From: Erythroxylum novogranatense
Taxonomy: Eukaryota > Streptophyta > Magnoliopsida > Malpighiales > Erythroxylaceae
Length of the DNA stretch: 64,000 nt
Assembly: GCA_029891385.1 (NCBI GenBank)
Contig: CM057231.1
Location: forward strand, 61,735,103-61,799,102
Reading direction: 5' to 3'
In this document: piece after piece, positions 35,214-46,228 of the stretch
How the letters are laid out: the number at the start of each line of letters is the position of its first letter
Numbering within the stretch: the first letter of the stretch is position 1
Made by a program: the position numbers and the translations under genes
Notes under the pieces: generated by a model
The model's input: the letters and a program-made list of their open reading frames with translations, nothing else
Databases searched by the model: none
What the model was told of the DNA's origin: nothing

Positions 35214-35353
35214 GACTAGGTTTTGGTCCAGGGCTGCATGGCATTGCTTTCAAGGAATAACTTGTATTGTTTTACATGATTTGAACTGTTTTTACATACT
35301 TTGAAAATTGTCTTACTTGAACTAAAGATTTTCAATGGTTTTATATTGAAGGA

Positions 35354-35834
35354 GTGAAAATGCCGCCTCGAAAGAGAACTCGAGGAGCTATGACTCGATC
35401 TCATTCTCGTCAAGGGAGCATGGATGAATCCCATGTCCCGCAAGATGCTGGGACACATTCTGCTCCGATTTCTGAGGCACCTAGCTTGCAACAAGAAGTG
35501 CCTCCACCGCCTCCTCCTATGCCTCAGTCAAATCCCATGGATCCGAGTTTCTTTCAAGCCTTTGCACAGGCTTTCACATATGCCATGGGTCAGAGATCTC
35601 AGGTTCCGATGCAAGCTCTAGTAGACATGAGTGGGTAGTATGACAAGCTCCGTAATTTGGGGCTTTGGATTTCAATGGGACGACTAATGCAGAAGAGGCT
35701 GAAGCCTGGTTGAAGAGGACCGAGAGGGTTCTAGTTCAGATGAAATGCACAGATGAGGAGAAGTTAGATTATGCAGTCAGTTTGTTACAGGGATACGCAC
35801 TGCATTGGTGGGAATCAGTGCCTATGGATAAGCC
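35354..35834 (+). pseudogene. Element A gag remnant
   Basis: The first frame (35354-35638, MPPRKRTRGAMTRSHSRQG then a Pro-rich stretch) ends at a TAG. A one-base loss just after it moves the continuation (from 35665, [18 protein letters not shown]...HWWESV) to another frame. The second part is the retrotransposon gag domain that forms the capsid. It stops abruptly at 35820-35834 and is joined to the second half of the protease. The zinc knuckle and the rest of gag are missing. Confidence 0.82.
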
Positions 35835-36966
35835 TTTGATTGTTAGTACTCCTTTAGGGAGGAATGTAATGATCAGTCAAGTACATGAGGATTGTGAGCT
35901 TTTCATCGATGGTGCTAGATTGGTAGTGGATTTACTACCTCTAGACCTAAGAGGGTTAGATGTTATTTTGGGGATGGATACTATGGAGAAATATCTGACA
36001 AAGCTGGATTGTGGTCGGAAAGTGGTGAAATTTGATCTGGGCAACGGTGAGAAGGTGATTTTCAAGGGGGACAGGAAAACACCATCGCCAAGACTGATTT
36101 CAGCTATGCTAGCTGAAAGAATGATGAGCCAGGGGTGTGAAGCCTTCTTGGCACATGTTGTGGATGCCGATATGAATGAAGGGAAGTTAAAGGATTTTTC
36201 GATTGTGAGGGAGTTTCCGGATGTGTTTCCAGAGGAATTACCAGGTTTGCCACCGGTGAGGGAAATCGAGTTTGCCATTGACTTGATTCCCGGAACCGCA
36301 CCAATTTCAATACCGCCTTATAGGATGGCTCCAGCTGAGTTGAGGGAGCTTAAGGAACAGTTAGAGGAGCTGTTAGAGAAGGGGTATGTTAGGCCGAGTT
36401 TGTCACCGTGGGGAGCGCCGATTCTGTTTGTCAAGAAGAAGGATGGAACATGGAGAATGTGTATTGACTATCGGAGACTCAACAAGGTGACAATTAAGAA
36501 CAAGTACCCTTTGTCACGAATAGATGATCTGTTTGACCAGCTGCAGGGAGCAAGGGTCTTCTCCAAGATTGATCTCAGGTCAGGCTATCATCAGCTCAGA
36601 ATCAAGGAGTCTGATGTAAGCAAGACAGCCTTCAGGACTCGGTATGGACATTATGAGTTTTTAGTCATGTCATTTGGTTTGACTAATGCTCCAGCTGCTT
36701 TTATGGATCTTATGAATAGGGTCATCAAGGAGTATCTAGATCAGTTTGTCATAATGTTTATAGATGACATTCTGGTATATTCTAAAAGTGAAGAAGAACA
36801 TCAGGAGCAACTCAGGAGTGTGTTGCAGACTCTGAGGGAGAGAGAGCTTTATGCTAAGTTCAGCAAGTGTGAGTTTTGGCTTCATGAGGTGACATTTCTT
36901 GGACATGTGATTTCGCAGGATGGTGTACATGTTGATCCGAGGAAAGTTGAAGCAGTGGTGAACTGA
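35835..36966 (+). pseudogene. Element A protease C-terminal half and reverse transcriptase
   Basis: Immediately after gag HWWESV the frame reads protease C-terminal half ([20 protein letters not shown]); the N-terminal half with the DTG/DSG active site is absent. Reverse transcriptase follows from about 36190: PIHIPPYR-like [79 protein letters not shown], and the catalytic FIDDILVYS near 36759-36785. The open frame of 433 codons (35665-36966) ends at TGA, where Trp (TGG) is expected before [16 protein letters not shown] copies the element RNA into DNA in virus-like particles. The active-site aspartates are intact, but the ORF is broken on both sides. Confidence 0.88.
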
Positions 36967-37560
36967 TATACACCCAAGACAGTGACAGAGGTGAGGAGCT
37001 TTCTGGGTCTGGCAGGTTACTACAGGAGGTTTGTAGAAGGATTCTCCATAATATCTACTCCGATGACTAAGCTATTGAGGAAGAATCAAAAGTTTATCTG
37101 AACTGATGAATGCAGAAGAGCTTTGAGGAGCTCAAGCACAGATTGACAAGTGCTTCGGTTTTGATTCTGCCTTCTGGTGATGAGGGCTATACCGTGTATA
37201 GTGATGCGTCGAGGAAAGGTCTTGGTTGTGTATTGATGCAGGGAGATAGGGTGATAGCTTATGCTTCAAGGTAACTGAAGCCTTATGAGTTGAATTATCC
37301 GACTCATGATTTGGAGTTGGCAGCAGTAATCTTTGCCTTGAAAATTTGGAGGCATTATCTATATGTGGTTCAGACGAGGATCTTTACTGATGATAAGAGT
37401 CTCAAGTACTTGCTAAGCCAGAAGGAACTGAATTTGAGGCAGAGAAGGTGGATTAAGTTGCTTAAGGATTATGACTTGCTGATTGAGTATTATCCAGGCA
37501 AGGCAAATGTAGTGGTAGATGCTTTGAGTAGGAAGTCTTTAATTGCCCATGTTCATGCAA
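36967..37560 (+). pseudogene. Element A RNase H domain (broken)
   Basis: It reads on from [20 protein letters not shown], then TGA (37099) for a Trp, then a one-base loss before SFEELKHRLTSASVL. The core is YTVYSDASRKGLGCVLMQ, a TAA (37272) for Gln after [41 protein letters not shown] and [16 protein letters not shown]. RNase H removes the RNA template during reverse transcription. At least three disabling lesions. Confidence 0.88.
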
Positions 37561-38920
37561 TTTATCTTCCTTTTTTGGAAAAGATGGCCAAGCTTAAGAT
37601 AAGCTTGAAGCAGGAGGAACCAAATTGCCTTCTAGCTAACTTTCGAGTAAGGCCGATACTCAGGGAGAAGGTTAGGGAGTTGCAGGCACAGGATGTAGAT
37701 TTGAGCAAGCTTCGAGAGGGAATTCAGAATGGTAAGAATTTTAAAGTAATGGTGAGGGATGATGGACTTATGACAGTGGGGAACAGGCTTTGCATTCCAG
37801 ATAGCAAGGAGGTGAAGGATGAGATATTGGATGAGGCACACAATGCGCCTTATGCCATGCATCCAGGTAGCACCAGGATGTACAGGGATTTGAGAGAGCA
37901 TTTCTGGTGGAAGGGCATAAAGAGGGATGTAGCAGAGTATGTGAGTAAGTGTCTAGTGTGTCAGCAAGTCAAGGCTGAACACCAGGCACCTTCAGGCAAG
38001 TTAAGGCCATTGTCCATTCTTGAGTGGAAGTGGCAAAGAGTAATTATGGATTTTCTGATGGGTTTGCCCAAGACCAATAGGAAGCATGATGCCATATGGG
38101 TTATTGTGGATCGGTTGACGAAGTCAGCCCAGTTTCTGGCAATCAAGCAGACTGACTCGTTGCATGTGCTAGCAAAGAAGTACATTGATGAGATAGTGAG
38201 ATTACATGGGATTCCAGATTCCATAGTCTCTGATAGGGATCCTCGGTTTACTTCGAGATTTTGGGGAAGCATGCAGGAAGCTTTAGGGACTAAGCTGAAT
38301 TTTAGCACGACATTTCACCCTCAGACAAATGGTTAATCTGAGAGGACCATTCGGACACTTGAGAGAATGCTCAGGGCATGTGTGTTGAATTTCAAAGGAG
38401 CTTGGGATGAGCATTTGCCATTGGTTGAATTCACTTATAATAATTCGTACCATTCGAGCATTCAGATGGCTCCATATGAGGCATTGTATGGAAGGAGGTG
38501 TAGAACTCCGATATGCTGGGACGAAGAAGGAAAGAGGAAACTGGTAGGACTAGAATTGATTCAGATGACAGTGGATAAAGTCAATCTGGTTAAGCAACGG
38601 CTTAAGGCAATTCAAGATAGGATGAAGAGCTACACTGATGCACACCGAAAGGAGATGGAGTATGAAGTCGGTGAGAAAGTGTTCCTTAAGACGTCTCCTT
38701 GGAAGGGAGTAATGAGGTTTGGCAAGAAAGACAAGTTGAGTCTGAGATATGTGGGTCCCTATGAAATTCTTGAGAGGGTTGGACCTCTAGCCTACAGATT
38801 GGTGTTACTACCGGAATTGTCTCAAATTCATGATGTCTTTCATGTTTCCATGCTGAGGAGGTATAGATCGGATCCTTCTCATATCATTCAATCTACGGAG
38901 GTTCAGTTGAGAGATGATAT
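37561..38920 (+). pseudogene. Element A integrase (stop at the catalytic Glu)
   Basis: The zinc-binding HHCC region is [19 protein letters not shown]...CLVCQQVK (near 37858-37975). The DDE core has D in [13 protein letters not shown] in [14 protein letters not shown], and FHPQTNG followed by TAA (38334) and SERTIRTLER, where the stop replaces Gln one residue before the Ser-Glu with the catalytic Glu. The C-terminal part (38367 onward) keeps YHSSIQMAPYEALYGRRCRT and KLSLRYVGPYEILERVGPLA (the GPY/F module). Integrase inserts the cDNA copy into the chromosome. Confidence 0.9.
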
Positions 38921-39117
38921 GAGTTATGAGGAGATCCCATGTGGAAATTTTGGACACCAAGGAAAAGGTCCTCATGAACAAGACGGTTCAGCTAGTCAAA
39001 GTCCTGTGGAGAAATCATTCAGTGGAAGAAGCCACGTGGGAGCCATTGGACACCATGAAGGAGAAGTATCCACAACTCTTCGATGACTCAGGTAATAATT
39101 TTGAGGACGAAATTTTT
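38921..39117 (+). pseudogene. Element A chromodomain, frame-shifted from integrase
   Basis: The frame from 38926 reads VEILDTKEKVLMNKTVQLVK, VLWRNHSVEEATWEPLDTMK, then GNNFEDEIF and a stop, a chromodomain as found at the end of chromovirus integrases. The integrase frame switches near 38935 (after YEEIPCGN), so an indel separates it from the chromodomain. In the family the chromodomain directs integration to heterochromatin through histone marks. Confidence 0.8.
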
Positions 39118-39133
39118 TAAAGAGGGGGAGATA
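39118..39133 (+). other. Polypurine tract of element A
   Basis: AAAGAGGGGGAGATA, directly before the 3' LTR start TGTTGGG at 39134 and right after the NFEDEIF stop codon. Confidence 0.85.
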
Positions 39134-40012
39134 TGTTGGGCCCCAAATTTTCTTTATTGATGTAATTAAGTATGAATTATGTTGATTGTACGATTTATTT
39201 CATAGTTTGATTTATTGGAAGTGTTAGTGGAAAATTAAGATTAATTTGAGATTAGTATGGAATAAGTGGAAATGAAAGACTAAAAATTTATGAGGGCATT
39301 ATTGAAAGGTTACTTAAGTTGGGAGGCTAAAGCTTTACATGGAGGGACAATATGGTCCTTGCACATCCATTAAGACTTAGGTGTTAGAATTAGAGGGAAA
39401 GAAAGAAGAAAAGTGAGAAAGGAGAAGAAGGTGTCGTGGAAGAGAAGAAGAAGAAGAGAAAGATAGGGTTTTGCTATTCTTGAGGTTTTGGAAGGAATTG
39501 AAGCAAAGTCTTGGTAAGTTTAAGTTCTTTGCATCTTGTTTTGGTTAGATTAAACCCTAGTATAGCTTGGAATGATGTTAGAATCAGTTGTTTAGGGATT
39601 TTCGAGAAAATGGTTAGATTTCCTTGGGTTGTTGATTTTGTGACTGATTTTAAGGTTTAAATGAGTTAGAAATGAAGTATAAGACTTGAATCAAGGTTTA
39701 GATGTGTTGCATGTGCTTAAGGGAAGGATTGAAGTGGGAAAATGCTAGAAAAATCAGGTTCGGAGACGTTCTCCAGACCCGCATGTCGCGACGTGCTCAT
39801 GAGCACGCCGTGACGTGCGAGGAAGGTGTGCACGTCGCGACGTGCGAATTTATGTTCGTCGTGACGTGCAAATTTGTGTTCGTCACGGCGAGCACGGGCC
39901 GTTCGTCGCGATGAGCGTGGCCTTCGTCGTGGCGAGCCCCCAGTTTCCAGCATAGATGAATTTTGGTATTTTGGGCATATCTTTTGCTGTAGATGTCCAA
40001 ATGAGGTAATTT
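39134..40012 (+). repeat. Element A 3' LTR, first part
   Basis: It matches 32767-33603 of the 5' LTR up to the copia insertion at 40013. It carries more copies of the GTCGCGACG-type palindromic unit (39780-39940) than the 5' LTR does. Confidence 0.9.
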
Positions 40013-41043
40013 TATTAAGTCAAACCAGACTTCACGTATTAAATAATTTTGATGATAAACAAAGAGAAATATACAAATGAAAAGTAGATGGATGCATAAA
40101 AAGAAAAAGCAGAAGGAAGAAAAAGCAGAAGGAAGAAAAAGCAAAAGGAAGAAACAAACAGAAGGAAGAAAAAAAGCAGAAGGAAGAAAAAGCATAAGGA
40201 AGAAAAAGCAGAAGGAAGAAAAAGCAGAAGGAAGAAAAAGCAGAAGGAAGAAAAAGCAGAAGGAAAAAAATAGAAGGAAGAAAAAGCAGAAGGAAGAAAA
40301 AGCAGACGGAAGCTTTACTAAGAGAAAAGCAGATGATACAAAAATAAGACGGAAGCTTTACAAAGAGAAAAGCAGACGATACAAGAATCAGACAAAAGAA
40401 AGAAACATCAGTTTAAGACAGTTACGGAGTTAAACTGAATAACCGTTTCTTTAAAGATTCAAGAAGCAGATATTCAAGAAACAGTTGAAGACTTGATTAT
40501 AAATAAGAGTCGAGATTGAAGTAAAAACAACTTTTGAGCAAAGTGAATGAAACTCTGAGTATTCAAACATCTGACTATCTGAGAAAAATTGTGAACTATT
40601 TTTCGAGTGTACATTGTTAAAAGCAACTCTTTTGTAAAAAGCTCTTTATTAGTTTTTCATTTTGAAAAGTATTACAGGTAACTTTGAAGAGGCTAAGAGT
40701 AAAAGAATACTTGTTGTTAAGAGACCAAGAGGCTCACCAAAGAATACTTGTAAACAGTTCGAGATAGTGAAATATCGGAAGAATATCGAGGATCGGCGTA
40801 GCCCACGGTTTAGGGTGAACCAGATAAATTGTCGTGTTTCTCTCTAACTCTTACTTTACTTAAATCGTAGTTCTCATTATTATCAAAGGTTTTCAAACTA
40901 GTCAAGAATTGATTTAAGATAAGTTTTCGAAAGAACAAGCAATTGTTATCAAGGGATTAACGAAAAGTTTATCTCAATTCAACCCCCTTCTTGTGTATCT
41001 TGATCATATTATTACTCAATATATTAACGTGTGATTTACTTCA
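40013..41043 (+). repeat. Copia element 5' LTR (1031 bp) with 16-bp purine repeat
   Basis: It starts TATTAAGTC (TG mutated to TA; the 3' copy has TGTTAAGTC) and ends TTTACTTCA. From 40096 to 40310 it is an array of the 16-mer AGAAAAAGCAGAAGGA and variants, an entirely purine-rich tract on this strand. Long stretches are identical to the 3' LTR, interrupted by clustered small differences. Confidence 0.88.
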
Positions 41044-41045
41044 AT

Positions 41046-41060
41046 TGGTATCGAGCAAGG
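41046..41060 (+). other. Copia primer-binding site with 2-base loss
   Basis: TGGTATCGAGCAAGG follows the 5' LTR by two bases. The canonical tRNA-Met site is TGGTATCAGAGCAAGG-like, so one or two bases at CAG are missing, the same lesion as in family B. Confidence 0.75.
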
Positions 41061-41099
41061 TGTTCAAGAATCACTCTAATAAAGTGTGAACTAAAGAAA

Positions 41100-42120
41100 A
41101 TGGTGGAATCACACACGATATTGTCGAAGGAGCCTCGGTCCACGGACCTCCAAAGATTCAATGGTGAAGACTACCACTATTGGAAGGATCGGATGAGATT
41201 GTTTATCGAGTCTACTCACATTGACCTTTGGGACATCATCGAGAATGGACCATACACACCTGAAGATGATGATAAAATCCAATTCCACGAGAAAGATGGA
41301 CGGTGAAAGCGAAAGCAAGATTTCAACTAAACTCCAAAGCAAAATTTTTCTTGAGTTGTGCATTGAGCGAGCGAGTATGACAAAGTTCATGGATGTGATA
41401 CGCCAAAGAAATGTGGGATACATTATCAATTGCACATGAAGGAACAAATCAATTCAAGGAGTCCAAGATAAGTATTTTGGTGCATCGATCACGAGTTATT
41501 CAAGATGAAAGAAGAAGAGACCATTGATCAAATGTTTGGAAGATTCCAAACAATTGTTAATGGACTAAAAGCTCTTAGAAGAGCGTCATAACACCAAGAC
41601 CATGTTCGAAAGATTTTGAGGAGTCGCCCAAAAGATGGAGACCCAAAGTAATCTACTGACAAGAAGCCAAAGACTTGAGCGTCTTTGAAGCTTGATGAAT
41701 TGCTTAGATCGTTGAAGATACACGGTAGAGCTTGATGCGAAGATAAGCCCAAGAAAGAGAAGTCCATAGCGCTCAAAGCAAGTCAAAAGAATCACAAAAT
41801 CCGTAAGAAGAAAACAAAGAGGAACACATCAAAGGCTTTAAAGATTGAAGAAGCAAAGGATGATGATTCCAGATGAAGTCGAATCTGAATCAAGTGATGA
41901 AGGCGATGAGCTATCTTTCATTTCAAGAAAGATAAGAAGAATGTGGAAAAAGAAGTCCAAAGGAAATTCAACATTTAGAAGGAACAACGGCAAAGACGAT
42001 GAAAAGTCGATAAAGCATCCGTTACATGTTATGAATGCAAGAAGCGGGACATTACAAGTCCGAGTGTCCAATGTTGAAAAGACAACCCAAAAGGAGTAGG
42101 GATAACAAGAAAAGCATGAT
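41100..42120 (+). pseudogene. Copia gag (frameshifted)
   Basis: The start ATG at 41100 opens MVESHTILSKEPRSTDLQRF, then NGEDYHYWKDRMRLFIES and IDLWDIIENGPYTP, the N-terminal gag signature of SIRE-type copia elements. Frameshifts near 41300 and later break it. Segments such as FISRKIRRMWKKKSKG (about 41919) and a damaged CCHC knuckle (CYECKK...HYKSECP-like, about 42028-42065, two bases short) follow in shifting frames. Gag forms the particle and binds RNA. Confidence 0.82.
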
Positions 42121-42739
42121 GGCAACGTGGGAAGATCTAGACTCATCGTAATCGGATACAAGTTCGAGCGTCGAACATGCTAACATATGTCCGGTAGTCA
42201 AGAAGAAAGTGATGAGGAGGTAACTTCTAGCTATAATGATATACAAGATGCATACTCGAAATTATTAGAGGATTCTCATGCTATTCGAAACAATACAAGT
42301 CGTTGAAGAAGAAATATGTAGAAAACCTCAAACATACTCATGAGATAGAGAGTGAGAATATAAGTTTGAGAAAGCAAGTTGAGGAATTAAATAACAACAA
42401 AGTTGTAGATAGATCCAAGAGATTAATCAATTGAAATCGAGAATTAATAATCTATCAATTGATCTAGCTAAATTTACAGATAGTACAAAAAGATGAATGA
42501 AATGATAGGAAAATACAGACATCAGGGGATAAAAGCTGGATTAGGTTTACTAAAAATAAGCCCCGTAAATCGTAAAATCAATTGCTCAAAAGATAAGAAA
42601 AGATATCAATCGAGTTTTCGAAAGGTCATCAACGTTTTCATTCTACACCTTATTATCATTCATTACATCATACTAACCCTAAAGGACCCAAGAGAATCTG
42701 GTACCTAAAAATAAGATAATATCTCCACGAAATCCTTCT

Positions 42740-43303
42740 TGGAAGAACCAAGAAGCACCATTGGTATTTGGACGGTGGATGCTCACGTCATATGACGGAA
42801 ACAAGTCTATGTTCCTAGATCTACAAAGACAAGAAAGGAGGATCGGTAACTTTTGGAGACAACCAACAGGAAAGATAATCGGGTTTGGTAAGATTGGTAA
42901 GAATTCCCATGCATGCATTAACAACGTACTACTAGTTGATGGTTTAAAGCATAACTTGATAAGTATTAGTCAATTATGTGATTTTGGTTTTGAAGTTACT
43001 TTCAATCAAAAATTTTGTGAAGTCAGAAACAAAGATGGTTCCATCTTCTTTTCAGCCAAAAGACGAAACAATCTTTACAAAATTGATTTAGACGATTTTC
43101 AGTCTCAAAATATTTCATGTTTTTTATCTACTGCAGATGAAAGACTGATCTGGCATAAAAAACTAGGTCATGTCAGTTTTAAACATATTTCAAAACTTTT
43201 GAAACATGATTTGGTAAAAGGTTTGCCACAAATTCGTTTTGACAAAGATTTCTTTTGTGAAAGTTGTCAGAAAGGGAAACAAGTTAAAACCTCTTTCTCT
43301 TGA
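42740..43303 (+). pseudogene. Copia protease and GAG-pre-integrase region
   Basis: Protease motif WYLDGGCSRHMTE lies at 42752 onward. The active-site triplet reads D-G-G where copia proteases have D-S-G. A frame shift leads to KIIGFGKIGKN, NVLLVDGLKHNLISISQLCD and the integrase zinc module WHKKLGHVSFKHISKLLKHD...FCESCQKGKQVKTSF, ending at TGA 43303. Confidence 0.85.
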
Positions 43304-44257
43304 AACATTTAAATAACGTCATCTAGACCACTTGAGTTGTTACATATGGACTTATTTGGTCCAACAAGAACAATAAGTCTTGGTGGAAAGAAGTATGGAC
43401 TTGTGATTGTTGATGATTTTACAAGGTTTTGTTGGATACTTTTCTATCACATAAAGATGAGTCTTTCAAGTGCTTTAGAAAACTTTCCATGAGGTTACAA
43501 AATGAAAAGGAATGTCTATAGCTAGCATAAGGAGTGATCATGGTGGAGAATTGAAAATGAGAAGTTTAGAGTATTCTGCGAAGAAAATGGAATTTTCCAT
43601 AACTTCTACCCCAAGGACTCCATGCAGAGAATGGAGTTGTTAAGAGGAAGAATAGGACAATTCAAGAGATGGCAAGAACAATCTTTGTGCGAGATGAATC
43701 TTCCTAAATACTTCAGGCGAAGCTATCAATCTGACATGCTACATTCGAATAGAGTGTTCTTTGCGACCAATCTTGAAGAAAACTCCTATGAGTTGTGGAA
43801 TGGAAGGAGACCAAACATTTCTTATTTCCATCCTTTCGTCTGCAAGTGCACTAGTCTGAACACAAAGGAAGCTCTGGACAAATTTGATGCAAAGACATTT
43901 TCAGGAATTTTTCTAGGCTATTCTCTCACTTCAAAGGCATTTAGAATCTTCAACCTCACCTCAAAGACTGTTGAAGAAACTATTCATGTTAAGTTCAATG
44001 ATAGCTCTCAACCCAATAAGGAAGAGGAATCAGAAGATGATGTTGTTATAGTGCCTTTGACGCAGTGCAAGGAAGTATCTTCATCAGAAACACCTCATGA
44101 TGAAAAGACAGACATTTCTAAGGATTTTGAGTTAAAGAAAGATTGGAGATACAAAAGCTTTCATCCCAAAGAGTCGATTATTGGAGAAACCTCGGAAGGT
44201 GTAAGAACAAGGTCCAAGTTCGTAAGAGAAGCCAACATGGCATTTATATACAAGTAG
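43304..44257 (+). pseudogene. Copia integrase catalytic and C-terminal region
   Basis: Read across several frameshifts: LELLHMDLFGPTRTISLGGK, KYGLVIVDDFTRFCWILF, IRSDHGGE near 43528 and EENGIFHNF near 43585. The next long frame (43622-44257) includes YELWNGRRPNISYFHPFVCK, FSGIFLGYSLTSKAFRIFNL and an acidic linker, as in copia pol before RT. The catalytic core is broken in at least three places. Confidence 0.82.
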
Positions 44258-45750
44258 AACCTAAGAAGATTGATGAAGCTCTAAAAGATGAAGCATGGAT
44301 ATTAGCTATGCAAGAGGAGTTAAATCAATTACAGAGGAATAAAGTCCGTCCTTAGTTCCTAAACACGAAAAGAAATCCATTATTGGTACTAGATGGATAT
44401 TCAAGAATAAGCTAGACGAATCAGAAAAGTAAGTCGCAATAAGGCAAGATTAGTAGCACAAGGCTATAATCAGCAGGAAGGAATAGACTACAATGAGACA
44501 TATGCTCCAAGAAAAGACTTGAAGCAATAAGGATCTTGCTTGCATATCTTTGTTTGCCATGACATAAAGCTTTTCAGATGGATGTAAAAGTGCATTTTGA
44601 GCGGTTTTATAGATGAAGAAGTCTATGTCAAGCAACCTCCTGATTTGAGGATATAAAGTATCCAGATCATGTCTCTGACTTCATAAAGCCTTATATGGAT
44701 GAAACAGCCCTAGAGCATGGTATGATCGTCAGAGCTCATTTCTTATAGGAAATGGATTTACTAGAGGTAAAGTAGACAAAACTCTTTTAGGAAGAACTTG
44801 AATAATGATTTTATTATTGTGCAAATCTATGTTGATGATATTATTTTGAAGCAACCTCAAAAGGTTATGCACGAGCTTTGAAAATTTGATGAAAAATGAA
44901 TTTGAGATGAGCATGATGGGTGAGTTAAAATTCTTTCTTGGATTGCAAGTAAAGCAAACTAAGGATAAGATTTTATCCATCAACAAAAATATGTTAAAGA
45001 ATTGTTGTCTAAGTTTGATATGTGCGAGTGTTAAAAGTATGTCTACACCGATGCATCCTTCAAACTTGTTGTCAAAAGACGAAAGTGGTAAGAAGGTGGA
45101 TCAAACCCTATTTAGAGGATGATTGGTTCTTTGCTTTATCTTACAAACAAGTAGACGACATTCTATTCGGTGTATGCTTGTGTGCAAGGTTTCAGCCGAT
45201 CTAGAGAATCTCATTACATTCTTTGTAAAATGAATTTTGAGATATCTCGCAGTACTACTGATCTTTGCTTAATGTATGAGAAAGGTAAAGATTTCAGGTT
45301 GAATGGATATTGCGATGCGGACTATGCCGGTGATAGGATCGAAAGGAAGAGCACGAGTGGTGGTTGTCACTTCCTTGGACCAAACACGTGTCATGGTCAA
45401 GCAAGAGACAAAGCTCGATTGCATTATCAACTGCGAAGTTGAATATATATCCGCCGAAGTTGTTGTTCACAATTGTTGTGGATCAAGTATCAATTGGAGG
45501 ACTACTCAATACAAGAGGAAGAGATTCCAATATCTTGTGACAACACCAAATACCATCGACTTGTCAAAGAATCCAATTCAACATTCAAGGGTGAAGCACA
45601 TAGAAGTCAGACATCATTTCTTGAGAGATTACGTTCAGAAGAAAGTCGTCAGTCTACAATTCGTGGAAACGAAATATCAGTGGGTGGATATCTTCACAAA
45701 ACCACTAAGTGAAGATCGCTTTAAAGAAATCGACGCAACCTCAATATGGT
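44258..45750 (+). pseudogene. Copia reverse transcriptase and RNase H (frameshifted)
   Basis: RT entry: EALKDEAWILAMQEELNQLQ (44275 onward), QMDVKVHF (44577) and the catalytic IYVDDII with YVDD at 44828-44839 intact. Then MKNEFEMSMMGELKFFLGLQ (44889). RNase H: LNGYCDADYAGD (45300), the CEVEYISA region (45437) and, near the end, FLRDYVQKKVVSLQF and WVDIFTKPLSEDRF (45683-45720). Order and motifs are those of Ty1/copia. At least five frame changes. Confidence 0.85.
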
Positions 45751-46228
45751 GATGTTAACGCACCATTCATCCGGTTTTCGTAAAAAGAAATGATGACGGA
45801 GGAGTTAACGGACCATTCATCATTTTTATAAAGACAAGACAGATAGATGGCAGAGTTAACAGATTGATCATCTGATTTTTCAAAAAGAAAAGACAATGAA
45901 ACGGTGGAGTTAAACGGCGTTGACGGTTTCAGACTTAAAACTTCTTTCACAAGGAAAAGTTTTAGAGGAAAAAGGTCAGAGATCATCGAGAAGTACAATC
46001 GTTCTAGAATTTGCAATAAAATCCCTAAAAGCGACTTTTGGGATTCCTACCAAATTCGAAATTGCTAGTTCTCTGAAATCTCTCAAAAATCTTTAAGCAA
46101 GTTCCTATTCAACGAAATCGGAAGATGTATGTCAAGCCTATTTTATGAGTTGATCTAGGATCGGGATGGGAAGATTGGTAAACTTTGAAGAACTAAGAAA
46201 AGAACAGATGGATATAGAGTAGGAGATA

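Noticed and set aside
34698..35304. 173-, 106- and 93-codon ORFs near the end of the element A 5' LTR
   Set aside because: They overlap on both strands across palindrome cluster 2 and cross the LTR end and primer site; no domain.
40077..40433. 118-codon Lys/Glu/Arg repeat ORF, also 48684-48995
   Set aside because: Translation of the 16-bp purine minisatellite in the copia LTR; open because purine codons contain few stops.
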